A stretch of DNA of 64,000 bases from Paraburkholderia aromaticivorans (lineage in GTDB: Bacteria; Pseudomonadota; Gammaproteobacteria; Burkholderiales; Burkholderiaceae), in contig NZ_CP022990.1 in NCBI RefSeq assembly GCF_002278075.1, positions 2,480,001-2,544,000 on the forward strand. Reading direction: 5' to 3'. The translations under genes were made by a program, and so were the position numbers. Position 1 is the stretch's first letter. Every line of letters starts with the position of its first letter. The notes beneath the pieces are model-generated. The model saw only the letters and a list, made by a program, of their open reading frames with translations, was not told the DNA's origin and searched no databases. Of this stretch, positions 27,839 to 36,885 are shown piece after piece.

Positions 27839-28971
27839 AGAGACAGGTCTGATCGAGCGCCCGAGCATCGGGGATCTTCATCAGCACTGGCACGGAGGGC
27901 GGGACACCCACTCAAGGGCTGTTCCGCGTTCGAGAATGTCAGATCTCTCTGCCGGCGGATACGCCCTCGCACCCCCTTATTCGCACCGCGCGATTCTGCT
28001 CCCGCCTGTCAATTTGTCTGAAATCTACCTGGCACCTGCGAAGATCGTCGGTTACACTATTTTTTGCTATGCGACTTTAATGCGTGGCTGACTTACGAAG
28101 TCACAATTGCGCGAACTTTCGTGCACCTCTTCTGCGCGTGTCTGCCGACGCCAAGCGAAAACTAACCTGGTGAAGCGTTTCGCCATTCATGACCTGGTCC
28201 GCACCTCGGCTTTCTCGCCTCACACTCCAGAACAGCCGGCCGCACTAACGGCCGCTCGTTCTCACCTCGCTTTCTCCGTCACTGCGGCCTTTTTGAATTT
28301 CATTTGATTGAACTGGGCGCGTCATCTCGCCGGGCGGTAGCCCGCGCGTGCTGCACCGACGGGACGCTCGTCGAATCCGTGGTCTACAGAGCGCTCACCG
28401 TGTCAGGCGCCAGCATGGACGGAGAGGCAGTGTGTCCACCGGATTGCGAGCAAGGTGTACAAGAAAGCTTTGAGGGCAAAAAGGTGCTGGTGTACGGCTT
28501 CCGGTAGTAGAGTCCCGGATGGACTCACGCTTGCTAAGGCGCTTGCCATGAGCGGCGCTGGGCGCGAGACCCTGGCGCACACCGACGTGACCGACATGAT
28601 CGCGAGCGTAAGCCGGTTGTTTGGGGTGGACCGGACGTTCGAACCCTGCGCGTGAAGGTCTGATTGAACGTCTCCCGCTAGCCGATCTTTGCCCGATGAG
28701 ATACGGCTGTTCGAATGCGCGGTGCCCTTGCGAGCCAGCGAACTGCGCCGCATTACTGCTCGCCATTGAGCGTAGGCATCGACGCTCGCACCCAACGGTG
28801 CGTTCCCAGGTGCGCCCGTAAAGCGCGACTAGAAGACAGGCGGGAGCGTCGACGCGCGAGAGCCGCTGCGCGCGGCGACCTCGCCACTTGTGCGACGGGT
28901 TCCAGGCAGACACGCTGGCGATCGCCGATGCCCTCGCCACGGTCTGGCGTCGAATTATGTCGACACGTGTT
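27839..28971. other. Long stretch without a supported gene
   Basis: More than 1.1 kb. Open frames up to about 180 codons exist on the minus strand (28395-28940) but are Arg/Ser-rich and match nothing I recognise. The A/T-richer part at 28010-28310 differs from the neighbouring DNA. Probably eroded coding sequence. Confidence 0.4.
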
Positions 28972-29472
28972 TCACTTCATTCGTTGCCACACCACCTTCG
29001 CTTCTCCATAACCGAAACTGCCCGGCGTGATGTAGGTCAATCGATCGCCGTCGATGGTGTAGGGTCGCCTCTGCACGTCCGCGTCCCAGTTAGGAAAGGT
29101 GCTGCGTTGGATGTGAAAGACAATCACATGCGCGGCGGCGTCCACCGTGTAGGTGCCAAAGTGAGCCACATTGCCTTGAGCAATGCTCGCGTTCTCCTCG
29201 GCGGTTCCCTGCAACCGGTTGCCGGAAGCCAATTTCGGCAGGTTCGCGCGAATAGCGACCAGTGCGTAGCGCCCATCGTTGCCGAACATGAGAAGGCCCT
29301 CGGGATGAGCTCCCAACAACTCCTCCTCGGTTCCGCTTCTGGTAGCAGTCAAAGAGACCAGCGACCACGAACCGACCAGGCTGGCAGATTGCGCGCGCGC
29401 CTGCGGCGTCGCGATACACATTGCGAGGATCGCCACCGCGACGACGCGCAATGCTTTCAATGTCGCTTTCAT
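28972..29472 (-). CDS. Lipocalin-like domain protein, secreted
   Basis: 166 residues. A signal peptide (VVAVAILAMCIATPQARAQ) is followed by LVGSWSLVSLTATRSG, the G-x-W motif of the lipocalin-like family, then GLLMFGNDGRYALVAIRANLP. These periplasmic beta-barrels bind small hydrophobic ligands or have no known role. Of two nearby ATGs I take 29472, which has GGAG at 6 nt; the one at 29478 abuts it. Probably co-transcribed with the small gene 25 bp upstream. Confidence 0.82.
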   Translation of the reverse strand: MKATLKALRVVAVAILAMCIATPQARAQSASLVGSWSLVSLTATRSGTEEELLGAHPEGLLMFGNDGRYALVAIRANLPKLASGNRLQGTAEENASIAQGNVAHFGTYTVDAAAHVIVFHIQRSTFPNWDADVQRRPYTIDGDRLTYITPGSFGYGEAKVVWQRMK

Positions 29473-29497
29473 AGTCATCTCCAGCGCCTCGTTCCTT

Positions 29498-29683
29498 CTA
29501 CCTGGCTCGCTTCCATTCGTTGGTCGGAATGATTTCTCCGTCCGACGTATTCACATGGCCAGTCGAATCCAGCATGAGGTTGCCGGCCGCCTGCTGTTTG
29601 AGATTCTGCGCATCCGCGGCCAATGAGGCGCCTATGGAAAGAAGGGCGATCAAGGTCTTCATAGCCAGGCTGCGTCGAGTCAT
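29498..29683 (-). CDS. Small secreted protein upstream of the lipocalin-like gene
   Basis: 61 residues from the ATG at 29681-29683, with GAGGAG upstream; an internal ATG seven codons later is also possible. The signal peptide LIALLSIGASLAADAQ is followed by a short hydrophilic tail, GNLMLDSTGHVNTSDGEI. No family recognised. Placement 25 bp before the lipocalin-like gene, the matching export signal and good start signals support a real two-gene unit. Confidence 0.65.
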   Translation of the reverse strand: MTRRSLAMKTLIALLSIGASLAADAQNLKQQAAGNLMLDSTGHVNTSDGEIIPTNEWKRAR

Positions 29684-30183
29684 TGCACGCTCCTCGGACC
29701 GTATGAGTCGTGAGTGACGGCCTATGCGCGAATCTGCCGAAACCAGGCGTCGCACCTGCGGCTGCCTGGCTGTGCAGCAGCGCGTGAAGGAATACTAGTT
29801 GTTTGCAACGCAAATGATAGCTTCAGCATTGCGGGCGTCTACACGAGCTCGCGGGTCCGCGTTTCAGACAACGGAAGCACTCGACGCCGTGACGAGAACG
29901 TCAATCGTATTTCATCTCTAGGTGGTTACAACATCCGCATCTGGAAGGTCCGGAAGGAAATACATCGGAGTGCGATCGCTTCAACGACCGGTCTGAAAAG
30001 AGCTTATGAGCGTCCAATCGTGGCCACATGGCACTTCATTTAGAGGCCATGCGCTCCCCAACCGCGCGAACCTGTGACCGGCAGCAAGCCATCAGCGAGA
30101 TCGACCTTCCTGATCCGCACGCCGTGGCTTGAAAAGCCGATTGCCAGCATCTAACGTTCTTTGCAGGCCCCAAGGAGACGACG
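29684..30183. other. Intergenic region, no supported gene
   Basis: Divergent promoter region for the lipocalin pair and the RidA gene. One plus-strand frame of 109 codons has no start signal or domain. Confidence 0.4.
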
Positions 30184-30672
30184 ATGGCAAGAATCGAGGC
30201 AAAGTTGGCGGAAAAGGGCTTGACGTTGCCGCAGCCTCTAAAGATGCCGGCTAACGCAAGCATGTCATTGCCGTTCGCATGGGTGCGTCTGAGCGGCACA
30301 CGAGCATTTGTCTCGGGGCACGTGCCGCTCAATGTCAATGGGACGATTGCGCAACCTGTCGGCCAGGTCGGCGCGGAAGTTTCGCCAGATGAAGGCTACG
30401 CCGCAGCACGCCTTGTTGCGCTCGCGCAATTGGCAAGTCTTCAAAGGGCACTCGGAAACCTGGATCGCATTACGGCCTGGGTACGGGTCTTCGCAATGGT
30501 CAACGCAGCGCCGGGCTTCGATCAGATGCCACGCATCGCGAATGGCTTTTCGGACTTGATCCTTGAACTGTTCGGGCCGGACATTGGAATGCACGCCCGG
30601 TCGGCGATCGGTGTGGCGCTCCCGCTAAACGTACCCGTCGAGTGCGAAGCGGAAGTCGAGTTCGACGGATGA
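30184..30672 (+). CDS. RidA/YjgF family protein
   Basis: 162 residues. AGGAGACGACG precedes the ATG. VRLSGTRAFVSGHVPLN, a GQVGAEVSPDEGYAAARLVALAQL helix in two parts, and the C-terminal ARSAIGVALPLNVPVECEAEVE follow the Rid fold, in the longer subgroup with an N-terminal KLAEKGLTLP segment. RidA proteins deaminate reactive enamines and imines, but this subgroup often lacks the catalytic Arg, so activity is uncertain. 331 bp before a solute-binding-protein gene. Confidence 0.88.
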   Translation: MARIEAKLAEKGLTLPQPLKMPANASMSLPFAWVRLSGTRAFVSGHVPLNVNGTIAQPVGQVGAEVSPDEGYAAARLVALAQLASLQRALGNLDRITAWVRVFAMVNAAPGFDQMPRIANGFSDLILELFGPDIGMHARSAIGVALPLNVPVECEAEVEFDG

Positions 30673-31003
30673 CGCCTGTTGTCGCCGGTTGTCGTTCAGT
30701 TGGGTCTTACAAAAAAGGTGAGCGTGTCGGCGACATGGATCGGTCGGGCGACTGCTCCCCTGACGTCGACACTCAAGCTGCCGCCGGGCGCCGGTAAGGC
30801 GTCGTCCGGTGGGTCGACCGTGACGCGTCATTGGTTTTACCGTCGGCACCGGTGCAACGCTCTTGCGTGGCCATTCCGCCTCAATACACGGACGTGACGC
30901 AATGGCAGATGGCCTTTGCTTTGCTTCGAACCAGCATGGGACTGAGCGCAGATTGCGAAATTGGCGAACAGCGACATCATGGCCGTGGAAGAAGGATAAC
31001 TTT
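30673..31003. other. Intergenic region, no supported gene
   Basis: Leader of the following solute-binding-protein gene. The frame of that gene stays open back to 30863 but lacks an upstream start signal. Confidence 0.4.
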
Positions 31004-32281
31004 ATGCACATGCCATTGAACGTGACGCGAGAACCCGTGCGTAAGTCGAGGCCCGTGGACACCAGGACGTGCAAGAAGATTTCTCGCCGGCTCGATTGGT
31101 TTTGCATTGCCACCGCTATCCTCGGAGCGCTCGCATCCGGCGCTGTGCGTGCCGCTGACGATTCGGTGACGATAGGGTTCATCACGGATTTCTCCGGCCT
31201 TTACTCCGAGGGCGACGGGCAGGGCGGCCTCGAGTCTATCCGCATGGCAATTGCTGATTTTGGCGGCAAGGTGAATGGGATGCCGGTGAAACTGCTCTAT
31301 GCGGACCACCAGAACAAGGCGGATATCGCGGCGTCGCGCGCTCGTGAGTGGATTGATCGTGACGGCGTCAACGCAATCATCGGGGGCACGAATTCGGCGA
31401 CTGCACTTTCCACCAATCAGGTCGCCAAAGAGAAAAAGATTCCCTACATTAACGTGGGCGCCGGCGCCGATACGCTGACCAATGAGCAGTGCACGCCATA
31501 CACCGTGCACTACGCATACGACACGATGGCGCTCGCAAAAGGTACGGCCTCGGCAGTGACAAAGCGGGGCGGCAAGACGTGGTACTTCCTCACCGCCGAC
31601 TATGCGTTCGGCAAGGCATTGGAGCAGAACGCATCGGACGTCGTGAAGGCGAACGGTGGGCAGGTGCTCGGAACCGTGCATCATCCCCTTTCAGCAGCGG
31701 ATTTTTCGTCCTTTCTCATCCAGGCACGGGAATCCAATGCCCAGGTTCTCGGACTCGCGAACGCCGGTGGAGATGCGGTCAACGCGATCAAAGCCGCGAA
31801 GCAATTCGATATTACGAAGTCGATGACTATCGCAGCTCTGCTTGTTTTCATCAACGACATTCACAGCCTGGGACTGGAGACGGCGCAGGGGCTGCTGCTG
31901 ACCGATAGTTGGTACTGGAACAAGAATCCGCAAACGCGACAGTGGTCACAGCGCTACTTCGACAAGATGAAGAAGATGCCGTCGAGCCTGCAAGCCGCGG
32001 ACTACTCCGCGACGATGGCGTACCTGAGGGCTGTACAGAACGTGGGTTCGACGAATCCGGATAAAGTAATGGCGCAGCTCAAGAAGCAGAAGATCGATGA
32101 CTTCTATGCAAAGGGCTATGTCCGCGAGGACGGCAGCATGATTCACGATATGTATCTGATGCAGGTGAAGGCGCCCGCCGAATCAAGGGAGGCATGGGAC
32201 TATTACAAGATCGTCGGCACCATTCCTGGGGAGCAGGCGTATGGCACCAAGGCTGAATCCCGATGCGCTCTCTGGAAATAA
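31004..32281 (+). CDS. Branched-chain amino-acid/amide type ABC substrate-binding protein, orphan
   Basis: 425 residues of the Peripla_BP_6 (LivJ/AmiC-like) family. Start at the ATG at 31004 with AAGGA upstream. A long, basic N-terminus precedes the signal segment, which ends near VRAADD, then VTIGFITDFSGLYSEGDG, INAIIGGTNSATAL-like hinge and WYFLTADYAFGKALE. No permease or ATPase genes are adjacent; nitrile hydratase genes follow 178 bp downstream. It may bind nitriles, amides or short-chain acids for a transporter elsewhere. Confidence 0.9.
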   Translation: MHMPLNVTREPVRKSRPVDTRTCKKISRRLDWFCIATAILGALASGAVRAADDSVTIGFITDFSGLYSEGDGQGGLESIRMAIADFGGKVNGMPVKLLYADHQNKADIAASRAREWIDRDGVNAIIGGTNSATALSTNQVAKEKKIPYINVGAGADTLTNEQCTPYTVHYAYDTMALAKGTASAVTKRGGKTWYFLTADYAFGKALEQNASDVVKANGGQVLGTVHHPLSAADFSSFLIQARESNAQVLGLANAGGDAVNAIKAAKQFDITKSMTIAALLVFINDIHSLGLETAQGLLLTDSWYWNKNPQTRQWSQRYFDKMKKMPSSLQAADYSATMAYLRAVQNVGSTNPDKVMAQLKKQKIDDFYAKGYVREDGSMIHDMYLMQVKAPAESREAWDYYKIVGTIPGEQAYGTKAESRCALWK

Positions 32282-32459
32282 TGGGCTGGCCGTTGGGGAT
32301 GTTCGCGGGCTCCATTGGAACGTGTGCGCGGTGCGCGAACGACCGTTAGGGAGTCGACAGTCCCAGGCGCCGCGTTGGCGTGTGGCGCGTGCGCGCGAAT
32401 TGCATTTGCGTCCCGTGCCGCTCATACTCGTTGCATTGCGCATCCGCGGGTGAACTTCA

Positions 32460-33140
32460 ATGAACGGTAACGATTCGCACCCCCGAGAGTCCGGGAATAC
32501 GCATCATGGCGATCACGACCACGATCACGATCACGACGGCAGTGCGCTGTCGGAGATGGATCTGCGTGTCCGCGCGCTCGAATCCCTGCTGGTGGAGAAG
32601 GGCTACGTCGATCCCGCTGCGCTGGGAGCTCTGATCGAGACATACGAGCATCAAGTGGGACCTCGCAATGGCGCGCGCGTGATTGCGAAGGCATGGCTCG
32701 ACCCTGCATACAAACAATGGTTACTCGAAGACGCTACGGCAGCGATCGCTTCGCTCGGGTACTCCGGCAGGCAGGGTGAACACATGGTCGCGCTGGAGAA
32801 CACGCCTCGCGTGCACAACATGGTGGTCTGCACATTGTGCTCGTGCTATCCGTGGCCGGTGCTCGGGCTTCCTCCTGTGTGGTACAAGTCGGCGCCGTAC
32901 CGATCCAGAGCGGTCATCGATCCGCGTGGCGTACTGAAGGAGTTCGGCTTCGAATTGCCTCCCGAAACCGAGTTTCGCGTTTGGGATTCCACCTCGGAGG
33001 TTCGCTATCTCGTGCTGCCCGTGCGGCCGCCCGGAACCATGGGCTTCTCCGAGGAAGCCCTCGCCGAACTGGTGACACGTGACTCGATGATCGGCACGGG
33101 ATTGCCGAAGACGCCAGAAGCGCAACGGGAGTCGCCATGA
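32460..33140 (+). CDS. nthA: Nitrile hydratase alpha subunit, cobalt type
   Basis: 226 residues. The metal-binding loop C124-T-L-C127-S-C129 within [11 protein letters not shown] has Thr between the first two positions, which marks the cobalt rather than the iron (CSLCSC) class. The cysteines are normally oxidised to sulfinic and sulfenic acids. The enzyme hydrates nitriles to amides. Residues 15-26 are almost all His and Asp, a possible metal-gathering tail. Overlaps the beta-subunit gene by 4 bp. The ribosome binding site is weak (GGGTGAAC). Confidence 0.97.
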   Translation: MNGNDSHPRESGNTHHGDHDHDHDHDGSALSEMDLRVRALESLLVEKGYVDPAALGALIETYEHQVGPRNGARVIAKAWLDPAYKQWLLEDATAAIASLGYSGRQGEHMVALENTPRVHNMVVCTLCSCYPWPVLGLPPVWYKSAPYRSRAVIDPRGVLKEFGFELPPETEFRVWDSTSEVRYLVLPVRPPGTMGFSEEALAELVTRDSMIGTGLPKTPEAQRESP

Positions 33141-33808
33141 ACGGTGCTCAAGACCTTGGTGGCATGCAGTCGTTCGGTCCGATACGGCCTGAAATCGAGG
33201 GTCCGGTCTTTCACGCGGACTGGGAGCGTCGCGCGCTGGCGATCACGCTGGCGATGGGCGCAGTCGGCAAGTGGAATATCGACATGTCTCGCGCCGCCCG
33301 GGAGAGTTTGCCGCCTGCGCGATACCTCGCCAGCAGCTACTTCGAGATCTGGCTCGAAGGACTGCAAAAGCTGCTGTTGGACACGGGAATGGTGACGGCA
33401 GAGGAAATCGGCAGCGGCGAGTCGAAGAATGCGCCGATGCCGGTCGCGCGCGTGTTGATGGCCAGTGAGGTTGCGTCGGCGCTGCGGCGAGGCAACCCTG
33501 TCGATCGACCGGTGACCGCCCCGGCACGCTTCAAGGCCGGTGACGAAGTGCGGACCCGTCAGTTCAATCCATCCACTCATACCCGTCTGCCGCGTTATTG
33601 CCGGGGCAGGCGAGGGCGCGTCATCGCAGTCCATGGCGCGCACGTCTTTCCCGATGCCAACGCGCTTGGCCTCGGTGAGCAACCCCAGTGGCTCTACACG
33701 GTGCGCTTCGAGGCGTCTGAACTTTGGGGGGCGGATACGACCGCGGCTTCGGTCTGTGTCGATTGCTGGGAACCTTATCTCGACTATCCGGGCGCTATGC
33801 CTGCCTGA
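33137..33808 (+). CDS. nthB: Nitrile hydratase beta subunit
   Basis: 223 residues. [14 protein letters not shown] is the standard N-terminus, followed by [13 protein letters not shown], then the SH3-like barrel [40 protein letters not shown], and [14 protein letters not shown]. Pairs with the alpha subunit to form the active site at their interface. Start overlaps the alpha stop (ATGA). The accessory gene follows within 25 bp. Confidence 0.97.
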   Translation: MNGAQDLGGMQSFGPIRPEIEGPVFHADWERRALAITLAMGAVGKWNIDMSRAARESLPPARYLASSYFEIWLEGLQKLLLDTGMVTAEEIGSGESKNAPMPVARVLMASEVASALRRGNPVDRPVTAPARFKAGDEVRTRQFNPSTHTRLPRYCRGRRGRVIAVHGAHVFPDANALGLGEQPQWLYTVRFEASELWGADTTAASVCVDCWEPYLDYPGAMPA

Positions 33809-33809
33809 G

Positions 33810-33881
33810 GTGACCCATAAGGTGACCCATAAGATGACCCATAAGACGACCCATAAGACGACCCATAAGACGACCCACACC
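33810..33881 (+). repeat. 12-bp tandem repeat encoding THK units at the head of the accessory gene
   Basis: Six consecutive 12-mers: GTGACCCATAAG twice, ATGACCCATAAG once, ACGACCCATAAG twice, and a diverged ACGACCCACACC. Read in the accessory-gene frame they encode VTHK, VTHK, MTHK, TTHK, TTHK, TTHT. The repeat begins 1 nt after the beta-subunit stop. Confidence 0.95.
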
Positions 33882-34238
33882 CCGACGGATTTTCCGGACC
33901 TGCGCGCGGCCTTGCCGGCCTTGCCGTGTGACGACGCAGGGCCTGTCTTCAATGCCCCATGGGAAGCTCAGGCGTTTGCGATGACCCTGATCCTGTACGA
34001 GCGCGGCGAGTTTACCTGGGCAGAATGGGCAGCATTTCTCAATCAGGCGATCCGCGATGCGCAGGCCGCCGGCGACCCGGACATTGGCAACACCTACTAC
34101 AGTCATTGGCTGACCGCATTGGAGCGCATCACTGCCGTCAAAGGCCTCGTGACAGGCGACATGCTGCTGCAGCGTCAGAGCGAGTGGGACATTGCCGCTC
34201 GACGCACACCACATGGGCAGCCGATTGTGTTGGATTAG
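33834..34238 (+). CDS. Nitrile hydratase accessory (activator, P14K-like) protein
   Basis: 134 residues from the ATG at 33834; GTG codons at 33810 and 33822 give starts 8 or 4 residues longer. FNAPWEAQAFAMTLILYERG, FTWAEWAAFL and TYYSHWLTALERI match nitrile hydratase activators, which deliver or exchange metal on the alpha subunit. AAGGTG at 33819-33824, itself part of the repeat, gives the ATG a well-spaced ribosome binding site. The His/Lys-rich N-terminus made by the THK repeats is not a usual feature of the family. Confidence 0.9.
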   Translation: MTHKTTHKTTHKTTHTPTDFPDLRAALPALPCDDAGPVFNAPWEAQAFAMTLILYERGEFTWAEWAAFLNQAIRDAQAAGDPDIGNTYYSHWLTALERITAVKGLVTGDMLLQRQSEWDIAARRTPHGQPIVLD

Positions 34239-34402
34239 CGGTGACCCCGACATGCGCGTGTGAACGCGCTATGTGTCATGCTCGTGGCGTTGCGCCAGTA
34301 AAGCCCACGTTTTCCCGCGCCGTCTCGAATGCGGTTCCTGCCACGAAGCGCTTCCCAGAATCCATTCGGAATGCTAAGCCGCCGTTCGATAGTCGAAGAC
34401 CG

Positions 34403-35563
34403 TCATCCAAACCGGACGCAGTAAACAGGCGGCAAATGCGCCGAAATCAGTTGCCAGCTTTCGCCGCCGTCAGTGGACGTCCATAGCGAGCCGGTGGTCG
34501 ACCCCATCGCGAGGCGCGTACCGGAGTTGTCCACCGCGAGGCCGTGCCGATACACGAGGTCATACGCCGGCGCGGACGGCAAGCCGCTCGCAAAACAGTC
34601 GAACGTGCGGCCGCCGTCGCGTGTGCGCGTGACGACGAACCGGCCGTCCACCGGAATCCGGCACTGGTCTTTCACGGCGGGCACGAACCACGCGGTGTCG
34701 GGCTCATGCGGATGCACGGCAACCGCGAAGCCGAAGCTCGAAGGCTGTGCCTCGATCCTTTGCCAGTGTGTTCCGCCATCGGTCGAGCGGAAGATTGCGC
34801 AGTGATGCTGCGTCCACAGCGCGTCGGGATTTGCCGCGCATTGCACGACCCGGTGCGGGTCCTGCACGTTGGCATCGCCGCGCCGCTCCGGTGGCATGTA
34901 ATCGGCCTCCATGCCCTCGGCAGTCACGCGCCAGGTGGCGCCGCCGTCGGCGGTTTGCCAGACGCCGCCGCACGATACGCCGATCGTCACATGCCGGCTA
35001 TCGCGTGGATCAACCATCACGGAATGAATGCCCGGCGCGTCGTAGCCGCCGCCGAACCATTCGCGGCACTCCGGGCGATCCCACAGCGCGCGGTTGAGCA
35101 GCCATGTGTCGCCGCCATCGCTGGAACGGAACAGCCCGCCCGGAATCGTGCCGGCCCACAAGACGCCCGGTTCGTCCGGGCCGCCGGTTTCGAGCGACCA
35201 GATTTGTTGAAGTGTCCAGGCGGGGGATGGCGGGCTGGGCGCGACGGCGTTCGCATTGTCCGCGCCGGTGTTTGCACTCGCGTTTGCGCCATCACGGGCG
35301 AGCGTTTCGTCGGCAGGCTGCGGCGGATAGACGGGCACCGCGCACTCTTGCCAATCCGCCATGCCCGCGCGCCGGCGATGCAGTTTCACGCCGAAGTGGC
35401 CGAGGTTGAGCGCCGCATACAGCGATCCGTCGCGCGAATCAGGCAGCACCATGCTCACTGGCTCGCCGGTGAAATGCAGCTCACCGAACTCCCAGCCACC
35501 CTCGCCATTGGCTTTCAAAACGAACAGACCCTTGCGGGTCGCCACAAGCAAGCGATCGCTCAT
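34403..35563 (-). CDS. Asp-box (BNR) repeat beta-propeller protein
   Basis: 386 residues. At least five Asp-box motifs are visible: SSDGGDTW, TADGGATW, STDGGTHW, TRDGGRTF and STDGGESW, giving a sialidase-like or Ycf48-like propeller. No signal peptide, so cytoplasmic. Sialidase catalytic residues are not recognisable, and glycosidase activity should not be assumed. The ATG at 35561-35563 is preceded by GGAGACAC. Encoded 92 bp after a MoaD-like gene on the same strand. Confidence 0.85.
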   Translation of the reverse strand: MSDRLLVATRKGLFVLKANGEGGWEFGELHFTGEPVSMVLPDSRDGSLYAALNLGHFGVKLHRRRAGMADWQECAVPVYPPQPADETLARDGANASANTGADNANAVAPSPPSPAWTLQQIWSLETGGPDEPGVLWAGTIPGGLFRSSDGGDTWLLNRALWDRPECREWFGGGYDAPGIHSVMVDPRDSRHVTIGVSCGGVWQTADGGATWRVTAEGMEADYMPPERRGDANVQDPHRVVQCAANPDALWTQHHCAIFRSTDGGTHWQRIEAQPSSFGFAVAVHPHEPDTAWFVPAVKDQCRIPVDGRFVVTRTRDGGRTFDCFASGLPSAPAYDLVYRHGLAVDNSGTRLAMGSTTGSLWTSTDGGESWQLISAHLPPVYCVRFG

Positions 35564-35655
35564 ATCGAGTGTCTCCTCTTGGCCAGATCTCGGTCGGAGC
35601 GGGCGCTTCAGCGTTTGCTCCGATCCCGTGCAAAGCTCCAATACGCATGACGTCC

Positions 35656-35925
35656 TTACCCGCCCGATAGCGCCTGTACGACGTAAACCCGGCTTTGCTC
35701 GCCGAGCGCATCGGACAGATGTTGCCGGTCACACACCCGCCGGCCGTCGACGAACACTGCGAGATGGCGTCTCAACGAGCCCTGATCGTCAAGAATGTAG
35801 CCGCGCAGTCGGGGCTGCGTGGCGAAGACGGCCTCGAGCGCTTCGCGTAGTGTGCGCGCGTCGATCTCGCGCTCGGGCGTTGCGATATGCCGTTGAATCG
35901 AAGCGGCGAAGAAAATATGCGCCAT
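35656..35925 (-). CDS. MoaD/ThiS-like ubiquitin-fold protein
   Basis: 89 residues ending in ALSGG. The Gly-Gly tail and the beta-grasp pattern (MAHIFFAASIQRHI, then TLREALEAVF and LRRHLAVFVDGRR) are those of sulfur-carrier proteins, which are adenylated and thiocarboxylated at the terminal Gly. No activating E1-like gene is nearby. Upstream of the Asp-box protein and probably co-transcribed with it. The start at 35923-35925 is set by the family N-terminus. Confidence 0.8.
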   Translation of the reverse strand: MAHIFFAASIQRHIATPEREIDARTLREALEAVFATQPRLRGYILDDQGSLRRHLAVFVDGRRVCDRQHLSDALGEQSRVYVVQALSGG

Positions 35926-36117
35926 GGCGGAGTCGCGTGGTGGGGATGGCAGTGTCCGTTGGTTCTGTAGTTTAGGCGATTCGCCGGTTGCTTCGGAGCA
36001 TCGCCATTCACCAGACGATAAGCGACATGACTCACGGCCCGTGATGTCTCGACACTTAGCGCCTCGGCCGGCGCGCCGTCTCGCGCCGCACCGCATCAGC
36101 ACCCGTCCCGCATCGAC

Positions 36118-36834
36118 TCAGGAAACCACGACCGTAAACTCGACCCCCGATTCGAAGTCCAGCGTCGTCGTGGAAAAGCGCGGATTGTCGTCGAGGTACT
36201 GCTTGAACGGCCGGACAGCGTCCTCGGCTGTGTACATGTTATCGGCGAGAACAATGGTGCCGGGGCGCAGGAGGCGTTCCGTCTGCTTGAACAGATCAAG
36301 GTACGTGTTCGCCCATACGTCGATAAACACCATGTCGAACGCCCCGTCCAGTGAGGAAACAGTCTGGAAGACGTCGCCTTCCCGCAGGTCGACATAGGCG
36401 TCCACGCCCGCGGTGCTGACGTGAACCCGGAGGCGGGCGCACTTCACGGGGTCCAGTTCCGTGGCCACGACCACGCCGCCGTCCAGGGTGCGAAGCGCCT
36501 CGGCGAAATACAGCGTGGATACGCCGTAGGAACTGCCGAGTTCGAGAATCCGACGTGGCTTATGCGCAAGCACCATGTTGCGCAAGAATCGTCCCATTTC
36601 CGCCGAGACCGCCAGCGAGAGAGCCGCACCTTGCACGGACTCGAAATCTTCGCTGGACAGCCCGAGCGTTTCGAGAAAACGTCCGCGCAGGTGAGGGGCG
36701 AGCGTGTCGTATTCTTCCGCGAGTGATTGAAACTCATCACTCGCTCCCGGAAACTGGGCCCGCGCCCGGATCATCAGTTCCGTCCGGCTCTGCTCGTGAA
36801 GCTGCTGTAAAAGCATCGTGGTCGTTGACGTCAT
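36118..36834 (-). CDS. Class I SAM-dependent O-methyltransferase
   Basis: 238 residues, family 3 (catechol/caffeoyl-CoA type) O-methyltransferase. The SAM-binding motif I is RRILELGSSYGVSTLYFAEA, with the acidic residue in VVATELDP, and FDMVFIDVWANTY is the metal-site region (first Asp of D...DN). The last ligand pair is in VLADNMY. Methylates a hydroxyl of a small, perhaps catechol-like, substrate using a divalent cation. GGAGAAA precedes the ATG. Confidence 0.9.
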   Translation of the reverse strand: MTSTTTMLLQQLHEQSRTELMIRARAQFPGASDEFQSLAEEYDTLAPHLRGRFLETLGLSSEDFESVQGAALSLAVSAEMGRFLRNMVLAHKPRRILELGSSYGVSTLYFAEALRTLDGGVVVATELDPVKCARLRVHVSTAGVDAYVDLREGDVFQTVSSLDGAFDMVFIDVWANTYLDLFKQTERLLRPGTIVLADNMYTAEDAVRPFKQYLDDNPRFSTTTLDFESGVEFTVVVS

Positions 36835-36885
36835 AGGTTTTCTCCGCGCTAACCGGGTTCGACTAGTGAAGGGTCTCGCGCGTAC

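Noticed and set aside
28395..28940. A 181-codon minus-strand frame
   Set aside because: No start signal, no domain, low-complexity Arg/Ser composition, and a competing frame of similar length overlaps it.
33810..33881. CRISPR-like interpretation of the 12-bp repeats
   Set aside because: The units are contiguous, without spacers, and are in frame with the accessory gene; this is a coding minisatellite.
34403..35563. Annotation of the Asp-box protein as a sialidase
   Set aside because: Asp-box motifs are structural. The arginine triad and nucleophile of sialidases are not recognisable, and there is no signal peptide.
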